64,000 nt of DNA from Terrimonas sp. (GTDB taxonomy: Bacteria > Bacteroidota > Bacteroidia > Chitinophagales > Chitinophagaceae), in contig WGMO01000004.1 in the NCBI GenBank assembly GCA_016125075.1, positions 186,001 to 250,000 on the forward strand, given 5' to 3'. The stretch's first letter is position 1; the number at the start of each line of letters is the position of its first letter. Below are positions 8,689 through 17,963 of the stretch, in pieces. The translations under genes and the position numbers were made by a program. The notes beneath the pieces were generated by a model. The model saw nothing but the letters and a program-made list of their open reading frames with translations. It was not told where the DNA came from and did no database searches.

Positions 8689-10272
8689 TTAATTTAAACC
8701 CAGGTGTTGATCGATAACAAATGACTCGATATTGGCACTATAATTATACATGGAATAGCCAACATCTTTAATATTATCGGCATTTACAGATAAGTAGATC
8801 TTGGTTTGCTCAATTATTTTTTGATCCTCCTCAGAGAGGGATCCTTCCGTCAATTCCTGATTATTAATATCCACTAATCGGGAGCTGTATTTACCATTGG
8901 CGGCGGTTTGAATAATAAATTGATTATTGTTTGACAAAAGGACCCTTGCATTAATCAGCTTAAAGGAGTTAAACTCCATCCAATTAATTATTTGATTATT
9001 GGCATTGTACTCCTTTAAATACAGGGGTTTATAATCAGACGAAAAAAGATATTCAGATATCAGGCGCCCCCTGAGATCCCGGAATTCTACCCGGATATTG
9101 TTATTTTCGTCGGTCAAAACCTTCTTGGTTCCATCAACAAATAAATATTCATAATTCACCCTGCCTGATTGATCCAGTTTAATATGCGTAAGAGCAGGTT
9201 TCCCATCATTGTTTAAAACTGAGGCTGGCTGGTGATAGTCAATCGTATTATCTACAAAATTAACATCATAGTATAAACGGCCATCTTCATAGTAGCCCCT
9301 GGCATTTCCTTGTCTTTTATTGCTCTGCCAGTTGGTAACAGCTCCCAGGGTTCCATCGGGATAATAATCTTTCCACTCACCCTCTTTTAACCCGTTGTTG
9401 TAGGCTCCTCCACTGGTTTTAACTTTGCCATTATCATAGTAGAACGTAACAGGACCATTTAATTTTCCACGCTGATATGTTTCTTTAGTGGAAATAATGC
9501 CATTGGGATAATAGGCTTCATAATTCCCGTTGAGCTCATTATCCGCATAATTTGATTTTGAAGTGAGATGACCCTCATTATCATAATAAGTAAACTCGCC
9601 GGAATGATAGAATGGAAACAGCAGTTCTGCCTTACCATTCATTTGCAGTTTACCATTGGCATAAAAATCATTGACTTCAATTAATGAACCACTTGTTTTT
9701 GTAGTTCTGTAATACACTGCTTTTTTCTTTTCAGTTGGCATCCAGTCTTTGTCAAAATAAAGCTTTTTACCCGCCTCTATTTCTTTCCCCGCAATCAAAC
9801 CCAGAATGTAATTAATTTGGTTGCTGTTAATTGTATAACTTTCATGGCAGTAAATAATATTATTAGATTGATCCAAAAAAAAGATCCTGGGTAATCGTGT
9901 CATTTTCATTGCCTTCATCATTCTCCAGTCTTCGTCGTCCAATACATGAATCCCTTTCTTATTCCAATCATCCATCTTATAAGCACTGGTTAACCCAATA
10001 TTTTCCTTTTTATCAATGTTGACGGCATAGACGCCAAACTTAGAAACCACCTCTGAAGTGGACAGGTTGTCGATGATCTGTGAACAGGCACTGCATAAAG
10101 AGGGGCCAAATGTTATTAAAAGTTTTGCTTTTTTATTATCCGGTAATTGCTGTAGTGCTACAGAATTTTCAGAAAAATAGTCTTCAAGGGATAAAGAAGG
10201 CAACTTTTGTATAACCTGTCCACCGGAAGAAAAGCAGGCTATGGATAACAAGCAATAAAATATAATTCGCAT
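8689..10272 (-). CDS. Thioredoxin-like domain fused to YwqK/MORN-type repeats, secreted
   Basis: A 527-residue protein from the ATG at 10272. A longer reading to 10455 would lack a signal peptide and overlap the lipoprotein gene, so I reject it. A signal peptide is followed by a thioredoxin-fold segment with a CSAC motif (CxxC) and a later RLPRIFF stretch that fits the cis-proline loop. Residues about 175-340 hold tandem repeats of the pattern GxLNGxxxxYYxNGxxxxxxxY, the YwqK/MORN_2 type, and the C-terminal 190 residues are unassigned. YwqK repeats are annotated as antitoxin-like in Bacteroidota, but the family function is poorly known. It is the middle gene of a three-gene operon. A role in envelope redox or folding is a guess from the CxxC. 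Confidence 0.82.
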   Translation of the reverse strand: MRIIFYCLLSIACFSSGGQVIQKLPSLSLEDYFSENSVALQQLPDNKKAKLLITFGPSLCSACSQIIDNLSTSEVVSKFGVYAVNIDKKENIGLTSAYKMDDWNKKGIHVLDDEDWRMMKAMKMTRLPRIFFLDQSNNIIYCHESYTINSNQINYILGLIAGKEIEAGKKLYFDKDWMPTEKKKAVYYRTTKTSGSLIEVNDFYANGKLQMNGKAELLFPFYHSGEFTYYDNEGHLTSKSNYADNELNGNYEAYYPNGIISTKETYQRGKLNGPVTFYYDNGKVKTSGGAYNNGLKEGEWKDYYPDGTLGAVTNWQSNKRQGNARGYYEDGRLYYDVNFVDNTIDYHQPASVLNNDGKPALTHIKLDQSGRVNYEYLFVDGTKKVLTDENNNIRVEFRDLRGRLISEYLFSSDYKPLYLKEYNANNQIINWMEFNSFKLINARVLLSNNNQFIIQTAANGKYSSRLVDINNQELTEGSLSEEDQKIIEQTKIYLSVNADNIKDVGYSMYNYSANIESFVIDQHLGLN

Positions 10273-10297
10273 GGCATTAAAAATTAATTTTCGAAAG

Positions 10298-10543
10298 TTA
10301 AAAACAAACCCTTTCCCCGTAAGCATAGGGATCACTTGAAACGGTATTATAAATTGTCCCGTCATCCATACTGATCTTGATGTACCAGACAGCAGTGAGA
10401 CCGGCAGATCCGATTGTGGAACTAAGTACAAACCCGCATTTCCCGGTGGGATCATAGACTGGCTCGTCTTTTGTACAGCCGGATGTGAAAAATAAGATGG
10501 ATAAAAAAAGAAAACAGAAAAAAAGGGGCTTAAAATTTTTCAT
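10298..10543 (-). CDS. Small lipoprotein, hypothetical
   Basis: An 81-residue protein with a type II signal peptide: a Phe/Leu-rich core, then a lipobox with Cys at about 23 (FTSGC) followed by Thr-Lys-Asp. The mature part has two further Cys (GKCGF and the RVCF end) that could form a disulfide. No family recognised. It is the first gene of the minus-strand operon with the thioredoxin-YwqK gene 25 bases downstream, and that pairing with a CxxC protein is suggestive only. Confidence 0.75.
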   Translation of the reverse strand: MKNFKPLFFCFLFLSILFFTSGCTKDEPVYDPTGKCGFVLSSTIGSAGLTAVWYIKISMDDGTIYNTVSSDPYAYGERVCF

Positions 10544-10628
10544 TGGATACCGATTTGATCATGATAAATCAAACCGCAAAATAATATTGCGATAAAAAAT
10601 GCACAATACCCATTTGGAGTGACAGGGG

Positions 10629-11219
10629 CTAAATATGATCTTTCAGCAGGTAAACAAGATGGGGAAAATTGCTAATATTATTTTTTTGCAGCATGCGCCT
10701 GCGATGGGTTTTAACGGTTTCGATGCTGATCTTTAACTGGGCAGCGATTTGTTTCGAGCTGAGCCCTTCTGCTACCCAACCGGCAATTTCTCTTTCTCTT
10801 TGAGTAAGATCCAGCTTCCTGACAGCAGTATTGTTTTCCTTTTTTAAAATTTTATGAAATGCCAACTGTACCGCTACCAATAACTGGATATCACTATATG
10901 GCTTTACAACATACATCACAGGTTCAGATTCAAATGCAGCTTGAAGGGAACCCGTATCCGTATACGCTGTAAGAAAGATAATTTCACAACCGAACCGTGA
11001 TTTTAGCTGTTTGGCCAGTTCCGCCCCATTTACCTTGCCTTTGATATTGATATCACATAAAGCAATGGCAGGAGAATGTTGCAAAGAATCACAAATAGCG
11101 AGGGCCTCATCAGCACTCTTTGCTGGCCCGGATACTAAATATTCTTCATCACGTAATAATTCAGCGATGCTTTCGGCAGTGATGAGTTCATCTTCAATGA
11201 CGAGTATACTTTTATTCAT
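10629..11219 (-). CDS. Response regulator, receiver plus LuxR-type HTH
   Basis: A 196-residue regulator. The N-terminal receiver has an acidic ED pair near the start, a phospho-acceptor Asp in LCDINIKG, Thr in FLTAY and Lys in VVKPY. Residues about 135-196 are a LuxR/GerE helix-turn-helix (TQREREIAGWVAEG, SSKQIAAQL, TVKTHRRRM). It starts 9 bases after the stop of the HisKA_2 kinase, so the two form a cognate pair and probable operon. Target genes cannot be read from the sequence. Confidence 0.93.
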   Translation of the reverse strand: MNKSILVIEDELITAESIAELLRDEEYLVSGPAKSADEALAICDSLQHSPAIALCDINIKGKVNGAELAKQLKSRFGCEIIFLTAYTDTGSLQAAFESEPVMYVVKPYSDIQLLVAVQLAFHKILKKENNTAVRKLDLTQREREIAGWVAEGLSSKQIAAQLKISIETVKTHRRRMLQKNNISNFPHLVYLLKDHI

Positions 11220-11228
11220 TTGCGTTTC

Positions 11229-12452
11229 TTATGCACTCATTTTAATTCGGTACTCTGTTCCGGGGTGGTTCAATACCTGGAGCCTGGCATCCAACTGGTC
11301 TACGAGAATATGCACCAGCTTTATTCCAAATGTCGCAGGGCCACTATCCTTTGTTTTCATGCCGGTACCATTGTCGCTAATCCTTAGTTCTAACATATCT
11401 CCTTCCTGCAATAAGTTAATATGAACCTTAGGATCGGTTATTCCCTTAAACGCATGTTTAAAGGCATTCGTAATTAACTCATTTACAATCAGCCCAATCG
11501 GAATCGCCCGGTCAATATCAAAATCTTCCCTGCTGATTACAATATCGGTTATTACGGATGCAGGGGAATAGCCATAGCTTCCAGCAATCGATACAGATAA
11601 TTCTTCAATATAATCCTGTATGTTGACAGATGCCAGCTGTTTATCCATGTATAAACGCTGATGTATCATCGCCATGGCATCCACTCTTGACCTGCCGTCC
11701 TGTAGCGCCTTACGCGCATTTTCATCCTCAAGACGATTAGATTGCAAAGACAACAGGCTGGAAACTACCTGCAGGTTATTCTTTACCCGGTGATGCAACT
11801 CGCGGATCAGCGATTCAATATATATATTCTTTTCTGTTGTTACCCGATAGGCATCTTCCAATTCAATCTTTTGCTGCAAAATTGTTTGTTGCTCCCTGTC
11901 ATAGCTTATCCTGAATAACCGGATCACCAGCATGGTAAAAAACAAGGAATAAATCATCACAGTAATATGGTCTGCAATTCGCTGAGAGGCCGATGCGTAA
12001 GCTGTTATCCATCCCGGGAAATAATACTCCAATACCAGCATACTCAAAATGGAAATACCAAATATTCCATAAATCCATACCTGTAAACCAGACGGTGCAA
12101 TCAGTAAGAAAATATTCAACATCATGATCAGCAGATAGATGGTAGGACCTGAAGATGCGCCATTAAAAAAATGGAGGGGGCCGAGGATCACAATTGCGGC
12201 AATCGAAAAAACGATAAGGAGTGCGGGGGAAAACATCGCCTTCACTCTTGCGATATAAAATAACGTAGCTGAAATTACCGTTCCTCCAATTGCGAGCCAT
12301 ACGGTAGCAATATGCAAACCCAGCAGGTAGTTGATCAGGGTTCCCTGGATACAAAATACCGTAATAATAAAACTGGATAAATTAAAAATACGGTGTTCAA
12401 ACCCATAATTTTGGGTATCCCCCGCAATAAGATAATAGAGCCTTTTCAACAT
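11229..12452 (-). CDS. HisKA_2-type sensor histidine kinase, multi-span
   Basis: A 407-residue kinase. The first about 195 residues form several (about six) hydrophobic spans with no large extracytoplasmic domain, so sensing is probably in the membrane. A short coiled coil precedes a HisKA_2 dimerisation domain with the phospho-acceptor His in RELHHRVKNN, then HATPase_c with an NELITNAFKHAF N box and an ISDNGTG G1 box. It stands upstream of the LuxR-type regulator and probably phosphorylates it. Signal unknown. Confidence 0.92.
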   Translation of the reverse strand: MLKRLYYLIAGDTQNYGFEHRIFNLSSFIITVFCIQGTLINYLLGLHIATVWLAIGGTVISATLFYIARVKAMFSPALLIVFSIAAIVILGPLHFFNGASSGPTIYLLIMMLNIFLLIAPSGLQVWIYGIFGISILSMLVLEYYFPGWITAYASASQRIADHITVMIYSLFFTMLVIRLFRISYDREQQTILQQKIELEDAYRVTTEKNIYIESLIRELHHRVKNNLQVVSSLLSLQSNRLEDENARKALQDGRSRVDAMAMIHQRLYMDKQLASVNIQDYIEELSVSIAGSYGYSPASVITDIVISREDFDIDRAIPIGLIVNELITNAFKHAFKGITDPKVHINLLQEGDMLELRISDNGTGMKTKDSGPATFGIKLVHILVDQLDARLQVLNHPGTEYRIKMSA

Positions 12453-12668
12453 ACAATCATTATAGGATACCAGAATTCAAATATATCATCTTTCTTACAC
12501 TCCAATATGAAATTAAATCGCCGCAGTAAGTTTCAACATACTGTTTAATATTTGGTTGATAATTATTGATCCTGCATATGACGAAAAACAGCAACCGAGA
12601 TCCCTCTGAACCTGACCTTCTTCAGGAACCGGGTATTCCTGGTCATTAAATTTGTAAATCGCCTTGAT

Positions 12669-14018
12669 TTAGGGTGCCATCACTTCTTTTGGATTATCCT
12701 TTCGCATCGGTTGTTTTTTCCAATAGGTCAGGCTGCGCCAGGTCCATTCCAGTGGCCCGAACCGGAAATTCCTCAACCAGAAATGGCTAAAGATGATCTG
12801 GAACAGGTAGATGCCGGCCACTACATAATAGATTTCGTACCGTTGCAGCTTGCCAAAATAACCGAAACCAATCCCATAAAAGATCAGCCCGCCCAGCAGC
12901 GACTGCATCAGGTAATTGGTGAAAGCCATCTGACCAACCGGCCGCATAAGGTTGAACAACCATTTAAACCACCCGGACCTATACAATAACATGATCAACC
13001 CCAGTATCCCCAGCGACCGGAATAGTCTTGAGATCTGGTAGAATTCAAAAGTCACATTTTTTGAATAATCGAAATTATTGAACTTATAATGGATCAGCGG
13101 TTGCAGCCTGAAATAGGATAGGGTCAGCCCGATGCCCAGCCCGCCAAGGAAAAGCAACCAGTACACTTTATTGGAGGCTGTTCCCGTCAATACTCCGTTT
13201 TTAAAGAAAGCCATACCCAGTAACATAAATATCAATATATCCCAGGCCCCATAATAGAGGTAAAAAATTTCCACGTTAAAACTTCGCTGGCTTTGGTATT
13301 GATATAACTCCCCATAACTGCCCCTCATCGCTTTCAGGCTTTTATCCATTTTTTTCTTCCTTCCATCCATACTGGACTTTTCTTTAAATCCATTCATAGC
13401 CCCTAACTCTTCCTGCTGCTGGTCGGTGAGTTTCGTTACCGTGGTGTCCAGTTTGGCGATCATCTCTCCCTTGCTGATCATCTCCCTTTCGCGGTATGCA
13501 TCTACATTTTCCCGGGCTGTCTGCAACAACAGACAGATGACGGCTCCGATGATCAGGGCTTTGGGGGATAAACGCCGAAACGCGAACATGATCATTCCCA
13601 CACAGGCATAGTGAAATAAGATATCCCAGAACCATAAAAGCACAAAGGCATTGAACAATCCGAATACCAATAGCCATAATTGGCGCCGGAAGAAATAGTC
13701 TGCAGGGAAAAGCCCCTCTACCCTTTTTTCCTGGCGGGTGATGAATAAGATAATGCCCGCACCAAATAACATCGAGAATAAAGCACGCTGGCTCCCCTCC
13801 ATGAACCACTCAATAAAATACCAGGTTTTATAATTCACCGTTCCCCACTCATTCAGGACGGACGGATCCCCATATACCGGATCCGGTAAGGCAAAACCGG
13901 GAATATTCATGAGTAAGATACCCAGGATAGCAAACCCTCGTAAAGCATCAATGATAACGATGCGTTCAGATTGACTGACAGGTGCAGCTATGCCTGCCGA
14001 AGAAAGGGGTGATGACAT
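12669..14018 (-). CDS. DUF418 family membrane protein
   Basis: A 449-residue polytopic protein from the ATG at 14018. An extension to 14147 adds a non-conserved tail and is rejected. The N-terminal segment DALRGFAILGILLMN is the usual DUF418 start. Several membrane spans follow, then a charged loop (about 205-260), and the C-terminal DUF418 block with TNYLMQS and GPLEWTWR. Family function is not established; it is often called a YeiB-like transporter or acyltransferase-like protein. It is 144 bases downstream of the E1 gene and may be transcribed separately. Confidence 0.88.
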   Translation of the reverse strand: MSSPLSSAGIAAPVSQSERIVIIDALRGFAILGILLMNIPGFALPDPVYGDPSVLNEWGTVNYKTWYFIEWFMEGSQRALFSMLFGAGIILFITRQEKRVEGLFPADYFFRRQLWLLVFGLFNAFVLLWFWDILFHYACVGMIMFAFRRLSPKALIIGAVICLLLQTARENVDAYREREMISKGEMIAKLDTTVTKLTDQQQEELGAMNGFKEKSSMDGRKKKMDKSLKAMRGSYGELYQYQSQRSFNVEIFYLYYGAWDILIFMLLGMAFFKNGVLTGTASNKVYWLLFLGGLGIGLTLSYFRLQPLIHYKFNNFDYSKNVTFEFYQISRLFRSLGILGLIMLLYRSGWFKWLFNLMRPVGQMAFTNYLMQSLLGGLIFYGIGFGYFGKLQRYEIYYVVAGIYLFQIIFSHFWLRNFRFGPLEWTWRSLTYWKKQPMRKDNPKEVMAP

Positions 14019-14162
14019 GTTGGTTTCGTTTTGGTTGAAATAATAAAAGGGGGGAGTAAACCAGTTTAGAAAGGGCAAGATTATAATATCAAGATAAATT
14101 TTAATATTATCTCCACAAAAAAAATCTTCAGGAAGGGGAATAATCAAAAATACTTAAGCATA

Positions 14163-16184
14163 CTAGTAAGAAAGCAGCTTATCAATGGTTTCCTGCAACC
14201 GGAGTTTTGCCAGGAAATTCTTTTCCAGGTCGGTGTTGAAGGGAACAGGCGTGTCCAATGAAGCGCAACGGAAAATCGGGGCATCCAGTAAATCAAAACA
14301 ATGTTCCGCTATCCAGGCAGCAATTTCACCCCCGATACCACCTGTAAGGGTATCTTCATGCAACACCAATACCCTGCCGGTCCGTTGTACCGCTTCCCGG
14401 ATGGAAAAATAATCCAGTGGCGAAAGGGTACGCAGATCGAGGATATCGATGGAGATCTCCGGGTGTTCGGCTGCAAAATCATCGGCCCAATGCACCCCGA
14501 CTCCATAGGTGATGATGGCTATTTCATCTCCTTCCCGCACCTGTCTAGCTTTTCCGATTTCAACCTGGTAATAGTCTTCGGGAACCGGTCCCTGTATACT
14601 TCGGTATAAAGCCTTATGTTCAAAAAAGAGAACCGGGTTGGGGTCAATCACCGATGCAATCAGGAGACCCTTTGCCTCCTCCGGCGAGGATGGATAAACC
14701 ACCTTTAATCCCGGTACATGCGTAAACCAGGCCTCGTTACTCTGCGAATGAAAGGGCCCTGCCCCAACACCCGCCCCGGTGGGCATGCGGATCACCACGT
14801 CTGCCTGCTGGCCCCATCGGTAATGGATCTTTGCCAGGTTATTGACGATCTGGTTAAACCCTGCAGTAACAAAGTCGGCAAACTGCATTTCCATGATGGC
14901 TTTGAAACCTTCAAGTGAGAGGCCCAATGCCGTACCGACAATCGCACTTTCACAAAGCGGCGTGTTCCTCACCCTTTCCCTGCCATATTTTTCAAGCAAT
15001 CCTTCCGTGATCTTAAAAGCACCCCCATATTCGGCTATATCCTGTCCCATCAATACCAGCTTCGGGTAGGCCTGCATCGACTGATCAATGCCTTCGCGGA
15101 TGGCATCGATCATGCGCAGTTCCCTTGCCAGACCGGGTCCTTCTTCCGGATTACGCGAAGGGTCGATCACCCTGGCAGTTGCTGAGTAGTGTTCCGAATC
15201 CTCCAGGCGGGCAAATACATCATTCAGTTCCTGCTCCTCATCCGGTATGATTACCGGAGATGCAAAGCCGATGGCCAGTTCTTCCTCGATTTTCGCTTTG
15301 AATTCGTTCCTGATTGACGCCACTGCTTCTTCATCGATAACCGCATTGCTCAATAAAAATTTTTCATAGCTTTCGATGGGGTCCTTCAGCTTCCAGATAT
15401 CAAATAACTGCCGGGGAACATATTTTGTGCCGCTGGCCTCCTCATGCCCCCGCATCCGGAAGGTCTGGCATTCCACCAGGTAAGGTTTCTGATTCCTGAT
15501 GCAGTATTCCCTGATGCCTTTGATCGTATCATACACAGCCAGCACATTGTTCCCATCAATCTGTACGCCTTCCATGCCATATCCCCTGGCCTTATCTACA
15601 AGGCTGATACAACGATATTGTTCTGCAACAGGCGTACTGAGTCCATATCCATTATTTTCGATGATAAAGATGACTGGCAGGTCCCATACCGCTGCAACAT
15701 TCAGGGCTTCATGAAAATCGCCTTCACTGGTCCCCCCTTCTCCTGTAAAAGCCAGGGCGACCTTGTTTTCTTTTCTTAGCTTATACGCCAGTGCCACGCC
15801 GTCAGCAATTGCCAGTTGGGGTCCGAGGTGGGAGATCATTCCGCAGATATGATGATCCTTGTTCCCAAAATGAAAACTTCTTTCCCTTCCCTTGCTGTAT
15901 CCGTCTATATTGCCCTGCCATTGTTTGAACAGGGTATGCAGGGGCATGTTACGCGACGTGAAAACACCAAGGTTCCTGTGCAGGGGCATGATCCATTCAT
16001 CCGGCTCCAGCGCCAGTGTGGCGCCGACGGAAATTGCTTCCTGCCCGATACCGCTGAACCATTTTGATATCTTTCCCTGCCGCAGCAATACCAGCATTTT
16101 TTCCTCGATCATGCGCGGCCATAACAAACGGCGATAAATGGCTGTAAGCTGCTCTCCGGATAAATCTTTCCTGTCGAATTGCAT
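14163..16184 (-). CDS. 2-oxoacid dehydrogenase E1, alpha and beta subunits fused
   Basis: A 673-residue single chain from the ATG at 16184; the reading to 16346 has no family support and overlaps the next gene. The first half is E1-alpha with the thiamine diphosphate motif (GEGGTSEGD through ENNGYG). The second half, from about residue 330, is E1-beta (MGQDIAEYGGAFKITEGL, NTPLCESAIVG, HEDTLTGG). It would decarboxylate a branched-chain or related 2-oxoacid and load lipoyl-E2. Fused E1 chains are known in Bacteroidota, usually annotated as branched-chain alpha-keto acid dehydrogenase. No E2 or E3 gene lies in the window, so the complex is encoded elsewhere. Confidence 0.9.
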   Translation of the reverse strand: MQFDRKDLSGEQLTAIYRRLLWPRMIEEKMLVLLRQGKISKWFSGIGQEAISVGATLALEPDEWIMPLHRNLGVFTSRNMPLHTLFKQWQGNIDGYSKGRERSFHFGNKDHHICGMISHLGPQLAIADGVALAYKLRKENKVALAFTGEGGTSEGDFHEALNVAAVWDLPVIFIIENNGYGLSTPVAEQYRCISLVDKARGYGMEGVQIDGNNVLAVYDTIKGIREYCIRNQKPYLVECQTFRMRGHEEASGTKYVPRQLFDIWKLKDPIESYEKFLLSNAVIDEEAVASIRNEFKAKIEEELAIGFASPVIIPDEEQELNDVFARLEDSEHYSATARVIDPSRNPEEGPGLARELRMIDAIREGIDQSMQAYPKLVLMGQDIAEYGGAFKITEGLLEKYGRERVRNTPLCESAIVGTALGLSLEGFKAIMEMQFADFVTAGFNQIVNNLAKIHYRWGQQADVVIRMPTGAGVGAGPFHSQSNEAWFTHVPGLKVVYPSSPEEAKGLLIASVIDPNPVLFFEHKALYRSIQGPVPEDYYQVEIGKARQVREGDEIAIITYGVGVHWADDFAAEHPEISIDILDLRTLSPLDYFSIREAVQRTGRVLVLHEDTLTGGIGGEIAAWIAEHCFDLLDAPIFRCASLDTPVPFNTDLEKNFLAKLRLQETIDKLLSY

Positions 16185-16236
16185 ATTGCGAATTTCAGCT
16201 ATCCTGCGGTAAATAACAATTGCGGGATTTATTAAA

Positions 16237-16593
16237 TTATTGTGCTTTCCGCTGACGGTCTTCTTCCCGGAACAATACAGAGGTGGTGACCGAAAGAAGC
16301 AAACTGAAGAGGAGGCCATGCCAGAAGGAGTCGATCCTGAATCCATCCACCAGGTTACTGGCCAGCAGCACCGTAATGGTATTGATCACGAAAAGGAAAA
16401 GCCCCAGTGTCAGGATCGTGATCGGTATGGTGATAATGATCAGCAACGGTTTCAGGAAAACATTCAACAATCCCAGTACAACGGCAAACCAGATTGCGGT
16501 CAGGTAACTGTCCACATAGACACCCGGAAGGAACTGTGCCAGTAAAAAGGCAATGGCTGCTACCACCAGTAATCGTAAGATGAGTTTCATCAT
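16237..16593 (-). CDS. Phage-holin-family (PF04020-like) small membrane protein
   Basis: A 118-residue protein from the first Met of the MMKLIL start at 16593. It has about four hydrophobic spans with the family pattern LGLLNxFLKPLL followed by ITILTLGLFLFVIN. The family carries a holin-like name, but chromosomal copies are not known to lyse cells and the function is unknown. It has a short charged C terminus. It lies between the M16 pair and the E1 gene on the same strand, with gaps of 52 to 66 bases, so co-transcription is possible. Confidence 0.85.
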   Translation of the reverse strand: MMKLILRLLVVAAIAFLLAQFLPGVYVDSYLTAIWFAVVLGLLNVFLKPLLIIITIPITILTLGLFLFVINTITVLLASNLVDGFRIDSFWHGLLFSLLLSVTTSVLFREEDRQRKAQ

Positions 16594-16659
16594 CTGAATA
16601 TACTGAATATTTTCTTTGCAGACTACGAATATCACCCCGCAACAGCTACAACCGGTGCT

Positions 16660-17949
16660 TTAAACAACAACCAGTTCATAAAAGGAGGCTGGATCAAAAT
16701 ATTTTTCGGCCAGCCCTTTGAGTTCCTCTGCAGAAACAGTCTTGATGGTATGAATGGAGTCATAGAAATATTTTTCATCCAGCCCGTTCAGTAAAATATT
16801 TTTCCATCGGGCCAGGATATGGAAGGGCCCGTCAAGGTCTGCCAGAATGGTGCCGATCATATAGTTTCGCACCAGCGAAAGCTCTTCCTCATCCACCAGT
16901 TCCTCCCGGAGCTTGTTCATTTCAGCATAGACTTCTTTGATGGTGGGCTCACAGACCTCCCGGCCAGCCTCCGTACTGACAATGAGCGCACTTTGCTGTA
17001 TATGGTTTTGCAGGTAACTGTAAATCCCATAGGTATACCCCTTATCCTCCCGGATATTGCTCATCAGCCTGGAACTGAAGTAACCGCCATAAAGGTTGTT
17101 CAGCACCTGCATTTTCATAAAATCAGGGTGGTGGCGGTTGGGGAATAACTTCCCGATGCGGATGGCACCCTGTACACTGTCGGGGTCATTGTTAACACGG
17201 ATGGGTTGCCCGGCGCCGGGAGCAGGATGAAGAGGGTGTTTGGGCATGGCACTGATAACGGGAGCGTTCAGTGACAATGTTCCAAAATAGTTGTTGAGCA
17301 GCTGTGGCAGCTGCGCCGGTAAATTTCCGGCAGCGAATATGACGCATTTACCATGCCGGTAATACTGGTCGTAAAATGCCATCAGCTCTTCCCGGTTCAG
17401 GGCGTCAAAATCTTCATGACGGCTATATTTACCATAGGGATGTTCCTCCCCGAAAAGATATACATCCATCATTCTGCTGGCGACAAAGTCGGATTTTTTT
17501 AAATTTACCGACAACCGCTGTTTCATGTTTTGTTTGAATACATCCAGTTCTTCTGCAGGAAAGATGGAATCCGTGATCAGTTCCCGGACCACGGGCAGTA
17601 AGTCTGCGATATGCTTATCCAGGCAATGGAGCGTAAGGGTGGAAGTTTCATTATAGCAGGACCTGTTGAGGTGCGAACCATAATATTCAAAATGCTCATT
17701 GATCTGGAAAGCCGTTTTTACTGAAGTGCCGTTCTTGATCAGCCCGTTTGTAGCAGCCGCCACGAGGTTTTTTTCTTCATAGCTGTTGCCGGCAAAAAAT
17801 ACCCATTCCACCATCATCACTTCCTGAGAACCGGCATGCACAGCATATACTTCGACACCGTTATCCAGTGTATATTTTTCGGCAGGTTTCAGGGTCAGTT
17901 GAAAATCAGTGGCATCAATAATCGCTGGCGGCGCTTTCCTGTTTATCAT
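16660..17949 (-). CDS. M16-family protein lacking the zinc motif (inactive partner subunit)
   Basis: A 429-residue member of the M16 (insulinase/MPP) fold. The place where an active subunit has HxxEH reads NGLIKNG here, so zinc ligands are missing. The C-terminal half keeps the conserved region with YGGYFSSRLMSNIREDKGYTYG, which in paired M16 proteins supplies the substrate-binding Arg-Tyr. The start at ATG 17949 is preferred; an in-frame TTG at 17967 would overlap the upstream gene. The neighbour 17964-19202 carries the active motif, so the two should form a heterodimer like MPP alpha/beta (inference from the family). Confidence 0.9.
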   Translation of the reverse strand: MINRKAPPAIIDATDFQLTLKPAEKYTLDNGVEVYAVHAGSQEVMMVEWVFFAGNSYEEKNLVAAATNGLIKNGTSVKTAFQINEHFEYYGSHLNRSCYNETSTLTLHCLDKHIADLLPVVRELITDSIFPAEELDVFKQNMKQRLSVNLKKSDFVASRMMDVYLFGEEHPYGKYSRHEDFDALNREELMAFYDQYYRHGKCVIFAAGNLPAQLPQLLNNYFGTLSLNAPVISAMPKHPLHPAPGAGQPIRVNNDPDSVQGAIRIGKLFPNRHHPDFMKMQVLNNLYGGYFSSRLMSNIREDKGYTYGIYSYLQNHIQQSALIVSTEAGREVCEPTIKEVYAEMNKLREELVDEEELSLVRNYMIGTILADLDGPFHILARWKNILLNGLDEKYFYDSIHTIKTVSAEELKGLAEKYFDPASFYELVVV

Positions 17950-17963
17950 GTATCGTGCTGTTC

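Noticed and set aside
10273-10455. N-terminal extension of the thioredoxin-YwqK protein
   Set aside because: It lacks a signal peptide, overlaps the lipoprotein gene, and a proper signal peptide begins at the ATG at 10272.
12578-12649. 23-codon plus-strand frame in the gap before the HisKA_2 kinase gene
   Set aside because: Too short, with no hydrophobic or conserved feature and no promoter or terminator; the 216-base gap shows nothing else clear.
16185-16346. N-terminal extension of the fused E1
   Set aside because: It overlaps the small membrane protein gene and has no family match.
16237-16593. Phage lysis cassette suggested by the holin-family name
   Set aside because: No endolysin or phage gene is adjacent; this is a common chromosomal membrane family.
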